A DNA stretch of 64,000 nucleotides from Halobacteria archaeon HArc-gm2 (GTDB lineage: Archaea > Halobacteriota > Halobacteria > Halobacteriales > Haloarculaceae): positions 496,001-560,000 of the forward strand of contig JAOPKE010000001.1 in assembly GCA_025517465.1 (NCBI GenBank), in the 5' to 3' direction. Made by a program: the position numbers and the translations under genes. Below are positions 16,746 through 25,946 of the stretch, piece after piece. The notes below the pieces were generated by a model that had not been told where the DNA came from, searched no databases, and saw only the letters and a list, made by a program, of their open reading frames with translations. Positions within the stretch are counted from its first letter, which is position 1. Every line of letters starts with the position of its first letter.

Positions 16746-17042
16746 TCACTCGGCGCTGAGGACCCAGACGACGAGCCCGGCAGTGATCAGACCGATGCCG
16801 AGCATCGACGTCGCGGGTTCGGGAAACAGGAACAGGGCGAACCCGGCCAGGAGGAGCGCCCACGCGAGCCCGCGAGTGAGCCAGGAGTCGTCCGTCTCTC
16901 GGCCACCGGCGTACACCATCTCGTCGTCGGACTGGGCCGTCGCGCGCGCTACGTCGTCTCCAGCGCGCGCGTCGTCGAACGCTCCCTCGTTCACGTTGCT
17001 GCTGGCCGAGCGGTCGTCGGAGTACTCGTCGTTGCGAGCCAT
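16746..17042 (-). CDS. Small haloarchaeal membrane protein
   Basis: 98 residues. The first half is hydrophilic and acidic (MARNDEYSDDRSASS and on). The second half forms two adjacent hydrophobic helices, GLAWALLLAGFALFLFPEP and SMLGIGLITAGLVVWVLS. The start ATG at 17042 was chosen over a longer reading because the upstream extension is arginine-rich shadow sequence. It is convergent with the DUF255 gene. No function can be assigned. Confidence 0.65.
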   Translation of the reverse strand: MARNDEYSDDRSASSNVNEGAFDDARAGDDVARATAQSDDEMVYAGGRETDDSWLTRGLAWALLLAGFALFLFPEPATSMLGIGLITAGLVVWVLSAE

Positions 17043-17119
17043 GCCTGCAGAGACGGCCCGCGAAGAGTTAGGCGGTCGACTTGACAATGCAGGGACGACG
17101 GCCGTCCGGCGACAGCCGT

Positions 17120-17503
17120 TCAGGCGAGTGCCGCCTCGATCTCGTTGGCGAGGTAGATGGCGATGGCGACGGGTTCTTCCTCGACGAACCGGGCGATCTC
17201 CTGGCCGTCGTGTTCTACTACGACCGTCGGAATGAGTTCGACGTCGTACTCCTCGACCTTCGGCCCAACCTTGCTGCCGTCGTCTGCCTTCTCGACGGCG
17301 TAGTGTTCGACGTTCTCGTCGGGGACGTCGGCGGCGTCGAGCGCAGCCCCGAAGTCGGGAAGCTGTGATCGGCAGTCCTTGCACCAGTCGCCGCCCCAGA
17401 CTTTGTAGACGAGTTCGTCGGAATGTTCCGCGAGGGTGTCGACGGTGTCCGAGTAGGCGTCGGCCACCCACACGGGGTTCGGTTCCATGGTTTCGAGGGT
17501 CAT
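17120..17503 (-). CDS. Thioredoxin-like protein
   Basis: 127 residues. Seen: YKVWGGDWCKDCRSQLPDFG with a CxxC pair at C41 and C44, and the cis-proline region LIPTVVVEHDGQEIARF. These are thioredoxin-fold hallmarks, although the active site WCKDC differs from the classic WCGPC. The ATG at 17503 is about 27 bases downstream of a TATA-like sequence on the minus strand (CTTAATATC near 17530). It is divergent from cysteine synthase, which fits a role in thiol or redox chemistry. Confidence 0.8.
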   Translation of the reverse strand: MTLETMEPNPVWVADAYSDTVDTLAEHSDELVYKVWGGDWCKDCRSQLPDFGAALDAADVPDENVEHYAVEKADDGSKVGPKVEEYDVELIPTVVVEHDGQEIARFVEEEPVAIAIYLANEIEAALA

Positions 17504-17647
17504 GCCCCACGTTTTGGCACCCTCCGATATTAAGCTCCCGCCCGGATCGGTGCCGTTTCGCGACGAATGCTGGGCGACTGTCACCGCTCACGGCACACGC
17601 TGCCGGTGGCCGACATCGTATAGTGGGTGAGGGCGTATCCCGACGCA

Positions 17648-18559
17648 GTGAACTCCAGTATCCTCGAGACTATCGGTTCGCCCCTCGTCGAGGTCAACTC
17701 GCCAGCGGGCGCGACCGTCGCGGCGAAGGTGGAGTCGTTCAACCCAGGCGGGTCCGCGAAGGACCGACCGGCGCGGTTCATGGTCGAATCCGCTGAGGCC
17801 GAGGGCCGACTCGACCCGGACGACACCCTCGTCGAACCGACGAGCGGCAACACCGGCATCGGCCTGGCGATGGTCGGCGCCGCGAAGGGGTACGACGTCC
17901 GCCTGATCATGCCGTCCTCGAAGTCGCCCGAGCGACGCCAGATCATGAAGGCCTACGGGGCGGAGATAGACCTCGTCGATGGTGACATCTCCGACGCGCG
18001 CGAGCGTGCGGACGAACTCGAAGCGACCGGCGAGTTCGTCCAGCTGCGCCAGTTCGAGAACCCCGCCAACCCGGAGGCCCACTACGAGACGACCGGACCG
18101 GAAATCGTCGACCAGGTCGGCGACCGGACCGTCGACGCGTTCGTAGCGGGCGTCGGCACAGGCGGCACCGTCACCGGTATCGGCCGGCGACTCCGCGAGG
18201 TGTTCCCCGCCGTCGACATCGTCGCGGTCGAACCCGCCGACAACGCGGTCCTCTCGGGGATGGAGCCCGGCACTGGCGAGGATAGTTTCCAGGGGATGGG
18301 CCCCGGATTCGTCAGCGACAACCTCGACGTGGACCTGCTCGACGACGTGGCGACGGTGACGCTTCCCGACGCCGAGGACGAGTGCCGTCGCCTCGCCGAG
18401 GAAGAGGGGATTCTGGTCGGCCAGTCGTCGGGCGCGTCGAACCTCGCTGCCAGAGACGTGGCCGAGCGACTCGTCGACGACGACGTCGAGGACCCGCTCG
18501 TCGTGACGGTGTTCTGGGACAGCGGCGAACGGTACATGTCCACCGGCCTGTTCGACTGA
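17648..18559 (+). CDS. Cysteine synthase family PLP enzyme (O-acetylserine sulfhydrylase type)
   Basis: 303 residues. Seen: SILETIGSPLVEV at the start, the PLP lysine K38 in NPGGSAKDRPA, TSGNTGIGLA (phosphate and substrate loop, about 65-74), and the glycine loop GVGTGGTVTGIGRRL. Known: such enzymes make cysteine from O-acetyl- or O-phosphoserine and sulfide. The GTG at 17648 was preferred over 17627 because the family begins directly with the ILETIG segment and a TATA-like CGTATAGT (17617-17624) lies at the leaderless distance. Cystathionine beta-synthase is a less likely alternative. Confidence 0.85.
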   Translation: MNSSILETIGSPLVEVNSPAGATVAAKVESFNPGGSAKDRPARFMVESAEAEGRLDPDDTLVEPTSGNTGIGLAMVGAAKGYDVRLIMPSSKSPERRQIMKAYGAEIDLVDGDISDARERADELEATGEFVQLRQFENPANPEAHYETTGPEIVDQVGDRTVDAFVAGVGTGGTVTGIGRRLREVFPAVDIVAVEPADNAVLSGMEPGTGEDSFQGMGPGFVSDNLDVDLLDDVATVTLPDAEDECRRLAEEEGILVGQSSGASNLAARDVAERLVDDDVEDPLVVTVFWDSGERYMSTGLFD

Positions 18560-18611
18560 CGACCTCCCGGAGACAGCTGGACTTTCTGCTGAAACAGCGC
18601 GACCGCTCCGG

Positions 18612-19187
18612 TCAGAACTGCGCGGCCTGGTAGGCCATCTGGATTGTCTGGTACGGGTTCGACTCCACGCTCGGGCCGTGGCCGGTGTGCATCTCGCGGA
18701 GGTCCTCGTCGACGGCGTCGAGCACGCGCTCGATGCTCTCGATCAAAGTGGGTCGGTCACCCTCGTCCAGGTCGGTGCGGCCGAAACTGCCGCCGGCGAA
18801 GACGAGGTCTCCTGCGAAGAGCACGTCGGCGTCCTCACTGTACAGACAGAGGTGGTCGTCCTTGTGCCCAGGTGTGTGGAGCGCGACGTACTCGTGATCG
18901 CCGATCTGGACCGTCTCTCCGTCGCCGAGGGTCTGGGAGACACCGTTCGCCGACCCGTCGAAGGCCACGACGTCGAGGTCGAACGCGTCGAGGACGGACT
19001 CCAGGTTCGCGACGTGGTCGTAGTGGGTGTGGGTCAGGACGACGACGTCGAGATCGTCCACGTGGCTCCTGATAGCTTCGACGACGTCGAACTCGTTGCC
19101 CACGTCGACGAGCGCGGTCCGCTCGCCGGTCACGAGGAAGACGTTACTCGTGAAGGCGTCGCGGTCCAGCGCGAGGTTTGCGATCAT
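18612..19187 (-). CDS. MBL-fold metallo-hydrolase (glyoxalase II-like)
   Basis: 191 residues. Seen: the metal-binding THTHYDHVAN with H53, H55, D57 and H58, then HTPGHKDDHLCLY, FAGDLVFAGGSFGRTDL and the late HTGHGPS. These match the glyoxalase II / persulfide-dioxygenase-like branch, cytoplasmic with two metal ions. ATG 19187 was chosen as the start, giving MIANLALDRDAFTSNVFL. The gene is convergent with cysteine synthase. The substrate is unknown, perhaps a thioester. Confidence 0.8.
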   Translation of the reverse strand: MIANLALDRDAFTSNVFLVTGERTALVDVGNEFDVVEAIRSHVDDLDVVVLTHTHYDHVANLESVLDAFDLDVVAFDGSANGVSQTLGDGETVQIGDHEYVALHTPGHKDDHLCLYSEDADVLFAGDLVFAGGSFGRTDLDEGDRPTLIESIERVLDAVDEDLREMHTGHGPSVESNPYQTIQMAYQAAQF

Positions 19188-19278
19188 CGTCACATTCTGG
19201 TCGTGCCAGGCTATTGGCTATTGCCGTTCGCTGGCCGACGGATCGCCCGCCGCGACTACCCACAGGGCTATGTATGAT

Positions 19279-19293
19279 GCTGATTAAATCAGC
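19279..19293 (+). promoter_or_regulatory. Perfect palindrome over the HalX gene promoter
   Basis: GCTGATT-A-AATCAGC is a perfect 7+7 inverted repeat. Its AT-rich centre (GATTAAAT) sits about 20-26 bases before the ATG at 19308, where the TATA box should be. A protein bound here would block transcription factors. Confidence 0.5.
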
Positions 19294-19307
19294 CGATAGA
19301 GAATAGA

Positions 19308-19892
19308 ATGTCAGACTCGGACCGACCCGTGGTGCTCATCGTCGAGGACGAACCCGACGTAGCGGAGACTTACAGGCTCTGGCTACGCGAGGATTACGAG
19401 GTCGAGATGGCACACGATGGCGACGAGGGACTGTCGAAACTCGACGCCGACGTGGACGTCGTGTTGTTGGACCGAATGATGCCGGGACTTTCGGGTGACG
19501 AAGTCCTCGAACAGATCCGCGAGCGTGACCTTGACTGCCGCGTCTCGATGGTCACCGCGGTCGAACCCGACTTCGACATCCTGGAGATGGGCTTCGACGC
19601 CTACCTCTCGAAACCGATCAGGAGCGAGGAACTCCACGAGACGGTGGAGAATCTCCTCGACCGATCGGCGTACGACGGGCTCTTGCAGGACTACTACTCA
19701 CTGGTCGAGAAGCGCGCGACGCTCGAGGCGACCAAGAGCAACGCGGAACTCGCCGAGAGCGAGGAATACGACGAACTTAAGGAGGAGATTGCCGAACTTC
19801 AAGACGACCTGTCAGATAGCCTTGGAGGTATCGAAGATGACGCAGACTTTATCGCTACCCTTCGCGGGTTGAGCAATGACGAAGCGGAGTGA
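19308..19892 (+). CDS. HalX domain response regulator
   Basis: 194 residues. Seen: a receiver domain with VVLIVEDEPDVAETYRLWL, phospho-acceptor D55 in VVLLDRMMPGLSG, and K102 in YLSKPI. The C-terminal HalX region starts near residue 115 (YDGLLQDYYSLVEKRATLEATKSNAEL) and is predicted coiled coil. Known: HalX response regulators are a haloarchaeal family with an undefined output domain and no DNA-binding motif. The gene overlaps the start of a RecA-like partner, and a palindrome covers its promoter. No histidine kinase is adjacent. Confidence 0.9.
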   Translation: MSDSDRPVVLIVEDEPDVAETYRLWLREDYEVEMAHDGDEGLSKLDADVDVVLLDRMMPGLSGDEVLEQIRERDLDCRVSMVTAVEPDFDILEMGFDAYLSKPIRSEELHETVENLLDRSAYDGLLQDYYSLVEKRATLEATKSNAELAESEEYDELKEEIAELQDDLSDSLGGIEDDADFIATLRGLSNDEAE

Positions 19893-20562
19893 GCCCCAAG
19901 AGACAATGTACGATCTCTCACGAGTACTCGACTTCGACGCGCTCTCGTCGGTCCGGCCCGGCACCAGTCTCCTCGTCGCCGGACCCGCGATGACTGGCAA
20001 GGACGAACTCGCCCTGGAGCTGCTCAGGGACGGCGCCCGCGAGGGCGAAGGCGCCGTCGTCGTCACGACGAACGACGACGCCGCCGACATCGCCGCGGAC
20101 TTCCGCGAATCGGTGCCGGACCTGGAGGACTCCCAGCTGGGCGTCATCGACTGCCGGGGCGATTCCGGGGGCGACGGCGAAGGGACCGAGGGCGTCTACG
20201 TCCACCACGTCTCCTCGCCCGGCGACCTGACCGGCATCGGTATCGGCATCACGAAGGCGCTCGAAGGGCTCCACAACAGCGGCCGCGACCAGGGTCGACT
20301 CGCCCTGTTCTCGCTCTCGACGATGCTTACCTACACGGACAAGAAGACCGTCTTCAAACTCTGTCACATCCTCTCCTCGCGCCTGGACGCCGCAGGCTAC
20401 GTCGGCGTGTTCACCATCGACTCCGGGGCTCACGACGACCAGACGCTCCAGGTCATCAAGCAGGCCTTCGACGGCCTCGTCGAGGTCCGGGAAGACGACG
20501 GCACCCGACAGGCCCGCGTCCTCGGCCTCTCCAGCGACCCGAGCGACTGGCAGGACCTGTAG
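19876..20562 (+). CDS. RecA/KaiC-superfamily-like haloarchaeal signalling protein (HTR-like)
   Basis: 228 residues, soluble. Seen: a degenerate Walker A GPAMTGKDELALELL near 39, followed by alternating beta strands and helices, including LFSLSTMLTYTDKKTVFKLC. It resembles haloarchaeal proteins annotated as HTR-like or DUF7504, which sit beside response regulators. The ATG at 19876 overlaps the HalX gene by 17 bases; an ATG at 19906 is an equally good alternative. The tight linkage suggests a shared pathway, with the RecA-like domain as effector or sensor partner. Confidence 0.7.
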   Translation: MTKRSEPQETMYDLSRVLDFDALSSVRPGTSLLVAGPAMTGKDELALELLRDGAREGEGAVVVTTNDDAADIAADFRESVPDLEDSQLGVIDCRGDSGGDGEGTEGVYVHHVSSPGDLTGIGIGITKALEGLHNSGRDQGRLALFSLSTMLTYTDKKTVFKLCHILSSRLDAAGYVGVFTIDSGAHDDQTLQVIKQAFDGLVEVREDDGTRQARVLGLSSDPSDWQDL

Positions 20563-20659
20563 TCGAACACCGGCTCACTTCGTCCACTTTCCGTTCTAAC
20601 CGCTGATTGTCCCTTCTCCTATTGAGTAGAATTATCACGCTCCGCGTGGGTCAACAGAT

Positions 20660-21403
20660 ATGGAAGTCCGGCTACTCGAGGCGACCGAGGACCCCGAGGA
20701 ACTCATCTGCACCGGCGCGCGAAACGACTACAGCGAACCCTTCGTCGGCGACCAGACCTTCGAGGAGACGATGGAGACAGTCGAGGGTGACTCCCTCGAG
20801 GAGAAGAAGGAGACGCTCATCGGCCACCTGCTGAGCCACGGCCACTACGGCCCCTTCGAACACCCGCAGGTTACCTTCGCCGTCGAGGGCGTCAGCCGGT
20901 CCTGCATGGCCCAGATCACCCGCCATCGGCACGTCTCCTTCGACGTCCAGAGCATGCGCTACGTCTCCTTCGACGACGTCGACCCGGCGGACGTGCGCGA
21001 GGGCGAGATGGTCGTCGTCCCGCCGTCGGCCACCGACCCCGACTGGGTCGGGCGCAACCAGAAGACCGGCCAGGTCGACGAGGAGACGGTCGCCGAGCGC
21101 GACGAGATCTTCCGGGACGCCGTCGCCGACGCCGTCGAATCCTACCAGGATCTACTCGACCTGGGCATGCCGCCGGAGGACGCCCGGTTCGTCCTCCCCA
21201 TCGGGACGGAGGTCAACATGGTCATGTCGATGAATGTGAGAATGTTGATGCATATAGCAGATATGCGCGCGGCGGCGGACAGCCAGTGGGAGATCCGGCA
21301 TATGACGGAGGAGTTGCTCGACCTCGCAGCGGAGTGGTGCCCGATCACATTCAAATACTATGAGGAGAACATGAAGAACCGGAAGAACAGACTGGCTCCG
21401 TGA
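20660..21403 (+). CDS. thyX: FAD-dependent thymidylate synthase
   Basis: 247 residues. Seen: the ThyX signature RHRHVSFDVQSMR at 88-100, which follows the RHR-x2-S-x4-S-x-R pattern, plus GHYGPFEHPQVTF near 61 and the C-terminal WEIRHM. Known: ThyX makes dTMP from dUMP with methylene-tetrahydrofolate and reduced FAD, as a homotetramer. Complete and of normal length. Near residues 190-200 the codons become briefly AT-richer (ATGAATGTGAGAATG, 21231-21245), but the reading frame is intact. Confidence 0.95.
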   Translation: MEVRLLEATEDPEELICTGARNDYSEPFVGDQTFEETMETVEGDSLEEKKETLIGHLLSHGHYGPFEHPQVTFAVEGVSRSCMAQITRHRHVSFDVQSMRYVSFDDVDPADVREGEMVVVPPSATDPDWVGRNQKTGQVDEETVAERDEIFRDAVADAVESYQDLLDLGMPPEDARFVLPIGTEVNMVMSMNVRMLMHIADMRAAADSQWEIRHMTEELLDLAAEWCPITFKYYEENMKNRKNRLAP

Positions 21404-21511
21404 GACGGGTTCTCTGCTCACGACTGAACGCTTCGACTACTCCATCGAGTACTGAGCCACCAGCCCCCGAGCGCCGGTGTTTTAATCCACTCGCCCGCCG
21501 AACAGTGGGCT

Positions 21512-24500
21512 ATGGGAACGAGTACGGAGGGACCGGCCGGCGGCCCCGAGAACGACGAACGGGCCGACTACGACTACCAGGCCGGCCACGTCGAACGGCC
21601 CGGCTTCGTCAGGGACCTCCGGGAGCGAGTCGACGGCGACGTCCGGTTCGACGACCTCACGCGACAGCTGTACGCGACAGACGCCAGTGCCTACGAGGTG
21701 ACGCCCATCGGCGTCGTCTTCCCGCGGTCGACGGCTGACGTCTCGGCGGTCGTCTCCTACTGCGCCGAGCGCGGGACGCCGGTCCTCCCACGTGGCGGCG
21801 GGACGAGCCTCGCCGGACAGGCCGTCAACGAGGCCGTCGTCCTCGACTTCTCGCGGTACATGGACTCGGTCCAGGCAGTCGACTCCGAGGGCCGGACCGC
21901 TCGCGCGGAGCCAGGCGTCATCCTCGCGGACCTGAACCAGCGCCTCGCCGAGCACGACCTGAAGTTCGCGCCGGACCCCGCCTGGGGCGCAAAGAGCGTT
22001 CTCGGGGGCGCTATCGGCAACAACTCCACGGGCTCGCACTCGCTGAAGTACGGGAAGACCGACGCCTACGTCGAGGAGTGCGAGGTCGTCCTCGCCGACG
22101 GCACGGTCACCAGCTTCGGTGAGGTGACGCTCGACGAACTCCGGGAGCGTGCCGCGGACGTTCCCGGAGAGTCCGACGACTCCGTCGAATCCGACGATTC
22201 TGTGGAATCCACAGACCTGGAGGCGCGAATCTACGCCGAAATCGCCCGTATCGTCGACGAGGAAGCGGACGCCGTCGCCGAGGCGTTCCCCGACCTGAAG
22301 CGCAACGTCTCGGGCTACAACCTCGACCGCCTGGTCGAGGAGGCCGAGTCGGGCAGCGTCAACCTGGCGCGTTTGCTCGCGGGCAGCGAGGGGACGCTGG
22401 CCGTCGTCACCGAGGCGACCGTCTCGCTGGAACCCGTCCCCGAAACGAAGGCGCTCGCCCTGCTGGCCTACGAGGACCTCGTGGACGCCATGCGGGACGT
22501 ACCCCCGATCCTCGAACACGACCCGTCGGCACTCGAGGTGCTCGACGACGTCCTGCTCGACCTCGCTCGACCGACCGAGGAGTTCGGCAAGCTCGTCAAC
22601 GAAATCGTCCCCGAGCAGGCAGGCGCGCTACTCCTCGTCGAGTTCTACGCGGAGACCGACCTCGATGGGAAGGAGCACGTCGCCGACCTGCTCGCGGACC
22701 GCGTCGGCGACGTCTCGCCGGAGGCGGTTCCGCAGGAACGCGCCGAGGAACTGACGGCGGAGCCGCTGCACGCCTTCGCGGGACGTGAGGCCCACAGCGA
22801 CGCGGAACGGGGCCGGTTCTGGAAGCTCCGCAAGAGCGGCCTCCCCATCCTCCTGGGCCGGACCTCCGACGAGAAACACGTCAGCTTCATCGAGGATACC
22901 GCGGTGCCCCCGGAGAACCTCGCCGAGTACGTCGCCGACTTCCGGGCGGTCCTCGAGGAAAACGGCACGTTCGCGAGTTTCTACGCCCACGCCGGCCCGG
23001 GGTGTCTCCACATCCGCCCGCTCATCGATACGAAGTCCCTCGACGGCGTCGAGCAGATGGAAGCCATAGCCGACGCGGCCACGGACCTGGTCCTCGAGTA
23101 CGGCGGCAGCGTCTCCGGTGAACACGGCGACGGTCGCGCGCGAACGCAGTGGAACCGGAAGCTGTACGGCGACCACGTCTGGGAGCTCTTTGGCGACCTG
23201 AAGACAGCGTTCGACCCGGACTGGCTGCTGAATCCCGGACAGGTGTGTGGCGACGTGGACATGACCGAGAACCTGCGATACGACGCGGACTACGAGTTCG
23301 ACGCCGGCTTCGACCCGGAACTTCGATGGGACAACGACAACGGGTTCCAGGGCATGGTCGAACTCTGTCACGGCTGTGGCGGCTGTCGCGGGCACCAGGA
23401 GACGACCGGCGGCGTGATGTGTCCGACGTATCGCGCGAGTGAGGAGGAGTCGACGGCGACGCGCGGGCGAGCCAACGCCCTCCGGCAAGCGATGAGCGGC
23501 GACCTCCCGGAGGACCCGACCAGTGAGGCCTTCACGACCGAGATTATGGACCTGTGTATCGGCTGCAAGGGCTGTGCCCGCGACTGTCCGAGCGAGGTCG
23601 ACATGGCCAAACTCAAGGCGGAGGTGCAACACGCCGAGCACCAGGAGAACGGCGCCGGCCTGCGGGACCGGCTGTTCGCCGACGTCGAGCGACTCAGCAA
23701 GCTCGGGAGCGCGCTGGCGCCCGTCTCCAACTGGCTCGCCTCGCTCCCGGGGAGCGACGTCGTCGCCGAGAAGGTCGTCGGCATCGCCCGGGAACGAGAC
23801 CTGCCGACGTTCCAGCGGGAGTCCTTCGTCGAGTGGTACGCCGACCGCGGCCCAGCGGTTCCGGCCGACGAGGCGGCCCGGAAGGTCGTCCTGTTCCCCG
23901 ATACGTACCACAACTACAGCGACCCGGCGGTGTTGAAAGCAGCCGTGGACGTGCTGGAAGCGGCCGGCGTCCACGTTCGCGTGCCGGCGAACCTGCGAGC
24001 CAGCGGGCGCGCCGCCCACTCGAAAGGGTTCCTCGACACGTCCCGGGAGCGCGCACGGCACAACACGAACGCGCTCGCGCCACTCGTCGCGGAGGGGTGG
24101 GACGTCGTCGCCGTCGAGCCGTCCGACGCGGTGATGTTCCAGTCGGACTCCCTCGACCTGCTGGCCACGCCCGCGGCCGAGACGGTCGCTGCGAACGCCT
24201 ACGGGCTGTGTGAGTACCTCGGCTGGTTCGGCCTCGACGAGCACGTCGACTGGAACCCGCCCGCGGAGTCGCTGACGTATCACGGCCACTGTCATCAGAA
24301 GGCGACCAGGAAGGACCACTACGCCGTAGGGGTGCTCCGACGGGCCGGCTACGACGTCGACGCGCTCGATTCGGGCTGTTGCGGCATGGCCGGGAGCTTC
24401 GGCTACGAAGCCGAACACTACTCCATGAGCCAGTCTATCGCCCGGATACTCTTCGAGCAGGTCGACGACAGCGCCGGCGACCGCGTCGTCGCACCGGGCG

Positions 24501-24592
24501 CGTCCTGTCGGACGCAACTCGAGGGTCGACCCGGCGGGCAACCCTCGTCCCACCCGGTCGAACGACTCGCCGCTGCCGTGCCGGTGCGATGA
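21512..24592 (+). CDS. FAD-binding and Fe-S-binding oxidoreductase (GlcD-GlcF-type fusion)
   Basis: 1026 residues in three parts. Residues about 40-300 form an FAD_binding_4 domain (PRGGGTSLAGQAV, NNSTGSHSLKYGKT), and about 300-560 the FAD-linked oxidase C-terminal domain (GGSVSGEHGDGRARTQW). From about 610 comes a GlcF-like module with two 4Fe-4S motifs (CHGCGGCRG and CIGCKGCARDC) and a CCG-type region (GHCHQKA, DSGCCGMAGSFGYE). Known: such fusions oxidise D-lactate, glycolate or D-2-hydroxyglutarate and pass electrons to the membrane pool. In haloarchaea they are typical D-lactate dehydrogenase candidates. TATA-like GTTTTAAT at 21479-21486 suits the ATG. Confidence 0.9.
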   Translation: MGTSTEGPAGGPENDERADYDYQAGHVERPGFVRDLRERVDGDVRFDDLTRQLYATDASAYEVTPIGVVFPRSTADVSAVVSYCAERGTPVLPRGGGTSLAGQAVNEAVVLDFSRYMDSVQAVDSEGRTARAEPGVILADLNQRLAEHDLKFAPDPAWGAKSVLGGAIGNNSTGSHSLKYGKTDAYVEECEVVLADGTVTSFGEVTLDELRERAADVPGESDDSVESDDSVESTDLEARIYAEIARIVDEEADAVAEAFPDLKRNVSGYNLDRLVEEAESGSVNLARLLAGSEGTLAVVTEATVSLEPVPETKALALLAYEDLVDAMRDVPPILEHDPSALEVLDDVLLDLARPTEEFGKLVNEIVPEQAGALLLVEFYAETDLDGKEHVADLLADRVGDVSPEAVPQERAEELTAEPLHAFAGREAHSDAERGRFWKLRKSGLPILLGRTSDEKHVSFIEDTAVPPENLAEYVADFRAVLEENGTFASFYAHAGPGCLHIRPLIDTKSLDGVEQMEAIADAATDLVLEYGGSVSGEHGDGRARTQWNRKLYGDHVWELFGDLKTAFDPDWLLNPGQVCGDVDMTENLRYDADYEFDAGFDPELRWDNDNGFQGMVELCHGCGGCRGHQETTGGVMCPTYRASEEESTATRGRANALRQAMSGDLPEDPTSEAFTTEIMDLCIGCKGCARDCPSEVDMAKLKAEVQHAEHQENGAGLRDRLFADVERLSKLGSALAPVSNWLASLPGSDVVAEKVVGIARERDLPTFQRESFVEWYADRGPAVPADEAARKVVLFPDTYHNYSDPAVLKAAVDVLEAAGVHVRVPANLRASGRAAHSKGFLDTSRERARHNTNALAPLVAEGWDVVAVEPSDAVMFQSDSLDLLATPAAETVAANAYGLCEYLGWFGLDEHVDWNPPAESLTYHGHCHQKATRKDHYAVGVLRRAGYDVDALDSGCCGMAGSFGYEAEHYSMSQSIARILFEQVDDSAGDRVVAPGASCRTQLEGRPGGQPSSHPVERLAAAVPVR

Positions 24593-24651
24593 GTCTGTTC
24601 CCCTCTGTTAGTCATAGCGCTTTTATTCCATCCTCGGCTGATATACCCTAG

Positions 24652-25806
24652 ATGACTCGCTCGGTCGCCGTCGGTCTCGCCGTTCTCCTGTTTGCCAGCG
24701 TCGCTGTGGCTCCTGCACTCGGTGCGTCGGACGCGGGCCCCACGCGCCTCGGGGCGCCGGAGGGGTTCTCCCAGACCGTGTTCACCATCCAGATGTACGA
24801 AAACGGGAGCGCACAGTGGACGTTCGAGTACTCTCGCCCGCTTGCGAATCAGTCCGAACGCGAGCAGTTCGAGACCTTCGCCGCGGAGTTCGAGGCGAAC
24901 GAGTCCGGGATGTACCGTGACTTCGTCAACCGGTCGAGGAAACTGACGACGGCGGGCTCGGAGGTCACCGGTCGGGAGATGAACGCCTCGTCGTTCTCGC
25001 GGAGTGCGTCGGTGGACGAGACGACGCTGGCGGACGAGCGGGGCGTCGTGACGATGTCGTTCACGTGGTCGAACTTCGGCGTGACCGACGGTGACACCGT
25101 CCGGGCCGGCGACGTGTTCGAGGGTGGACTCTACATCGGACAGAACCAGCGGCTCGTGTTCGAGACGGGGCCGTCGCTCGCCTTCAGGAACGCCGACCCG
25201 GACTCCTACTCGCAGTCGGGCGACAACCTGGAATCGAGCGACACCGTCACCTGGGTCGGCGAGAAGCAGTTCACCGACAGGCGCCCGCGCGTGGAACTCG
25301 TCGACGAGTCCGCGCTCGGTGGCGGAAACGGTGACTCCGCTGGCGAGACGACCGATTCGTCGACGGATCCCGGCAACGCGAGCAGCGGCGATATGCTCGT
25401 CCTCGTCGGCGCGCTCGTCGTCGTCATCGGGCTGGCCGGCGCCGCGGTGTGGCAGTCCGGCGCGTTCTCCAGCCGGGACGACACACCCCCCGACGACGCG
25501 GCCGAGGCCGCCGGCGCCGCTGCCGAGCCTGCGACGACCGACACCGAACCGGCCGCGATTCCGGACGAGGAACTCCTCTCCGACAACGACCGCGTCCTCA
25601 AGCTACTGGAGGACAACGGCGGTCGGATGAAACAGGTCAACATCGTCGACGAGACCGAGTGGTCGAAGTCCAAGGTCAGCATGCTCCTCTCGGAGATGGA
25701 GGACGAGGGCGACATCAGCAAACTCCGCGTCGGCCGTGAGAACATCATCAGCCTCTCGGGTCACGAACCCGAGGCCGCCGGATCGCCGTTCGACGACGAG
25801 GAGTGA
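24652..25806 (+). CDS. Membrane-anchored protein with C-terminal winged-helix domain
   Basis: 384 residues. Seen: an N-terminal signal peptide (VGLAVLLFASVAVAPALGAS), an external beta-rich domain of about 200 residues, a Ser/Thr/Gly-rich linker, one membrane helix near 250-270 (MLVLVGALVVVIGLAGAAVW), an alanine-rich acidic linker, and a cytoplasmic winged helix (VLKLLEDNGGRMKQ, then DETEWSKSKVSMLLSEMEDE). The architecture suits a one-component surface-to-DNA sensor, known from several haloarchaeal families (DUF7345 plus DUF7343, as I recall). Its target is unknown. The TATA-like CTTTTATTC (24620-24628) gives a leaderless start. Confidence 0.8.
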   Translation: MTRSVAVGLAVLLFASVAVAPALGASDAGPTRLGAPEGFSQTVFTIQMYENGSAQWTFEYSRPLANQSEREQFETFAAEFEANESGMYRDFVNRSRKLTTAGSEVTGREMNASSFSRSASVDETTLADERGVVTMSFTWSNFGVTDGDTVRAGDVFEGGLYIGQNQRLVFETGPSLAFRNADPDSYSQSGDNLESSDTVTWVGEKQFTDRRPRVELVDESALGGGNGDSAGETTDSSTDPGNASSGDMLVLVGALVVVIGLAGAAVWQSGAFSSRDDTPPDDAAEAAGAAAEPATTDTEPAAIPDEELLSDNDRVLKLLEDNGGRMKQVNIVDETEWSKSKVSMLLSEMEDEGDISKLRVGRENIISLSGHEPEAAGSPFDDEE

Positions 25807-25871
25807 GAACCACACCCAGGGAGCCGCTAAAGCGCAACCGTTATACCTTACTCTGGGGTACAAATTAGTAC

Positions 25872-25946
25872 GCTCCGTTGGTGTAGTCCGGCCAATCATC
25901 TTGCCCTCTCACGGCAAGGACCAGGGTTCGAATCCCTGACGGAGCA
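25872..25946 (+). tRNA. tRNA-Glu (anticodon CTC)
   Basis: The cloverleaf is complete: acceptor GCTCCGT pairs with ACGGAGC, the anticodon stem is CTTGCC/GGCAAG around the loop CTCTCAC giving anticodon CTC, and the T-arm is CAGGGTTCGAATCCCTG. CCA is not encoded. A TATA-like TTATACC at 25841-25847 lies about 25-31 bases upstream. The 3' end is repeated downstream. Confidence 0.95.

Noticed and set aside
22628-24553. A 641-residue minus-strand frame within the FAD/Fe-S gene
   Set aside because: Antisense shadow; the plus strand carries complete FAD and Fe-S motifs.
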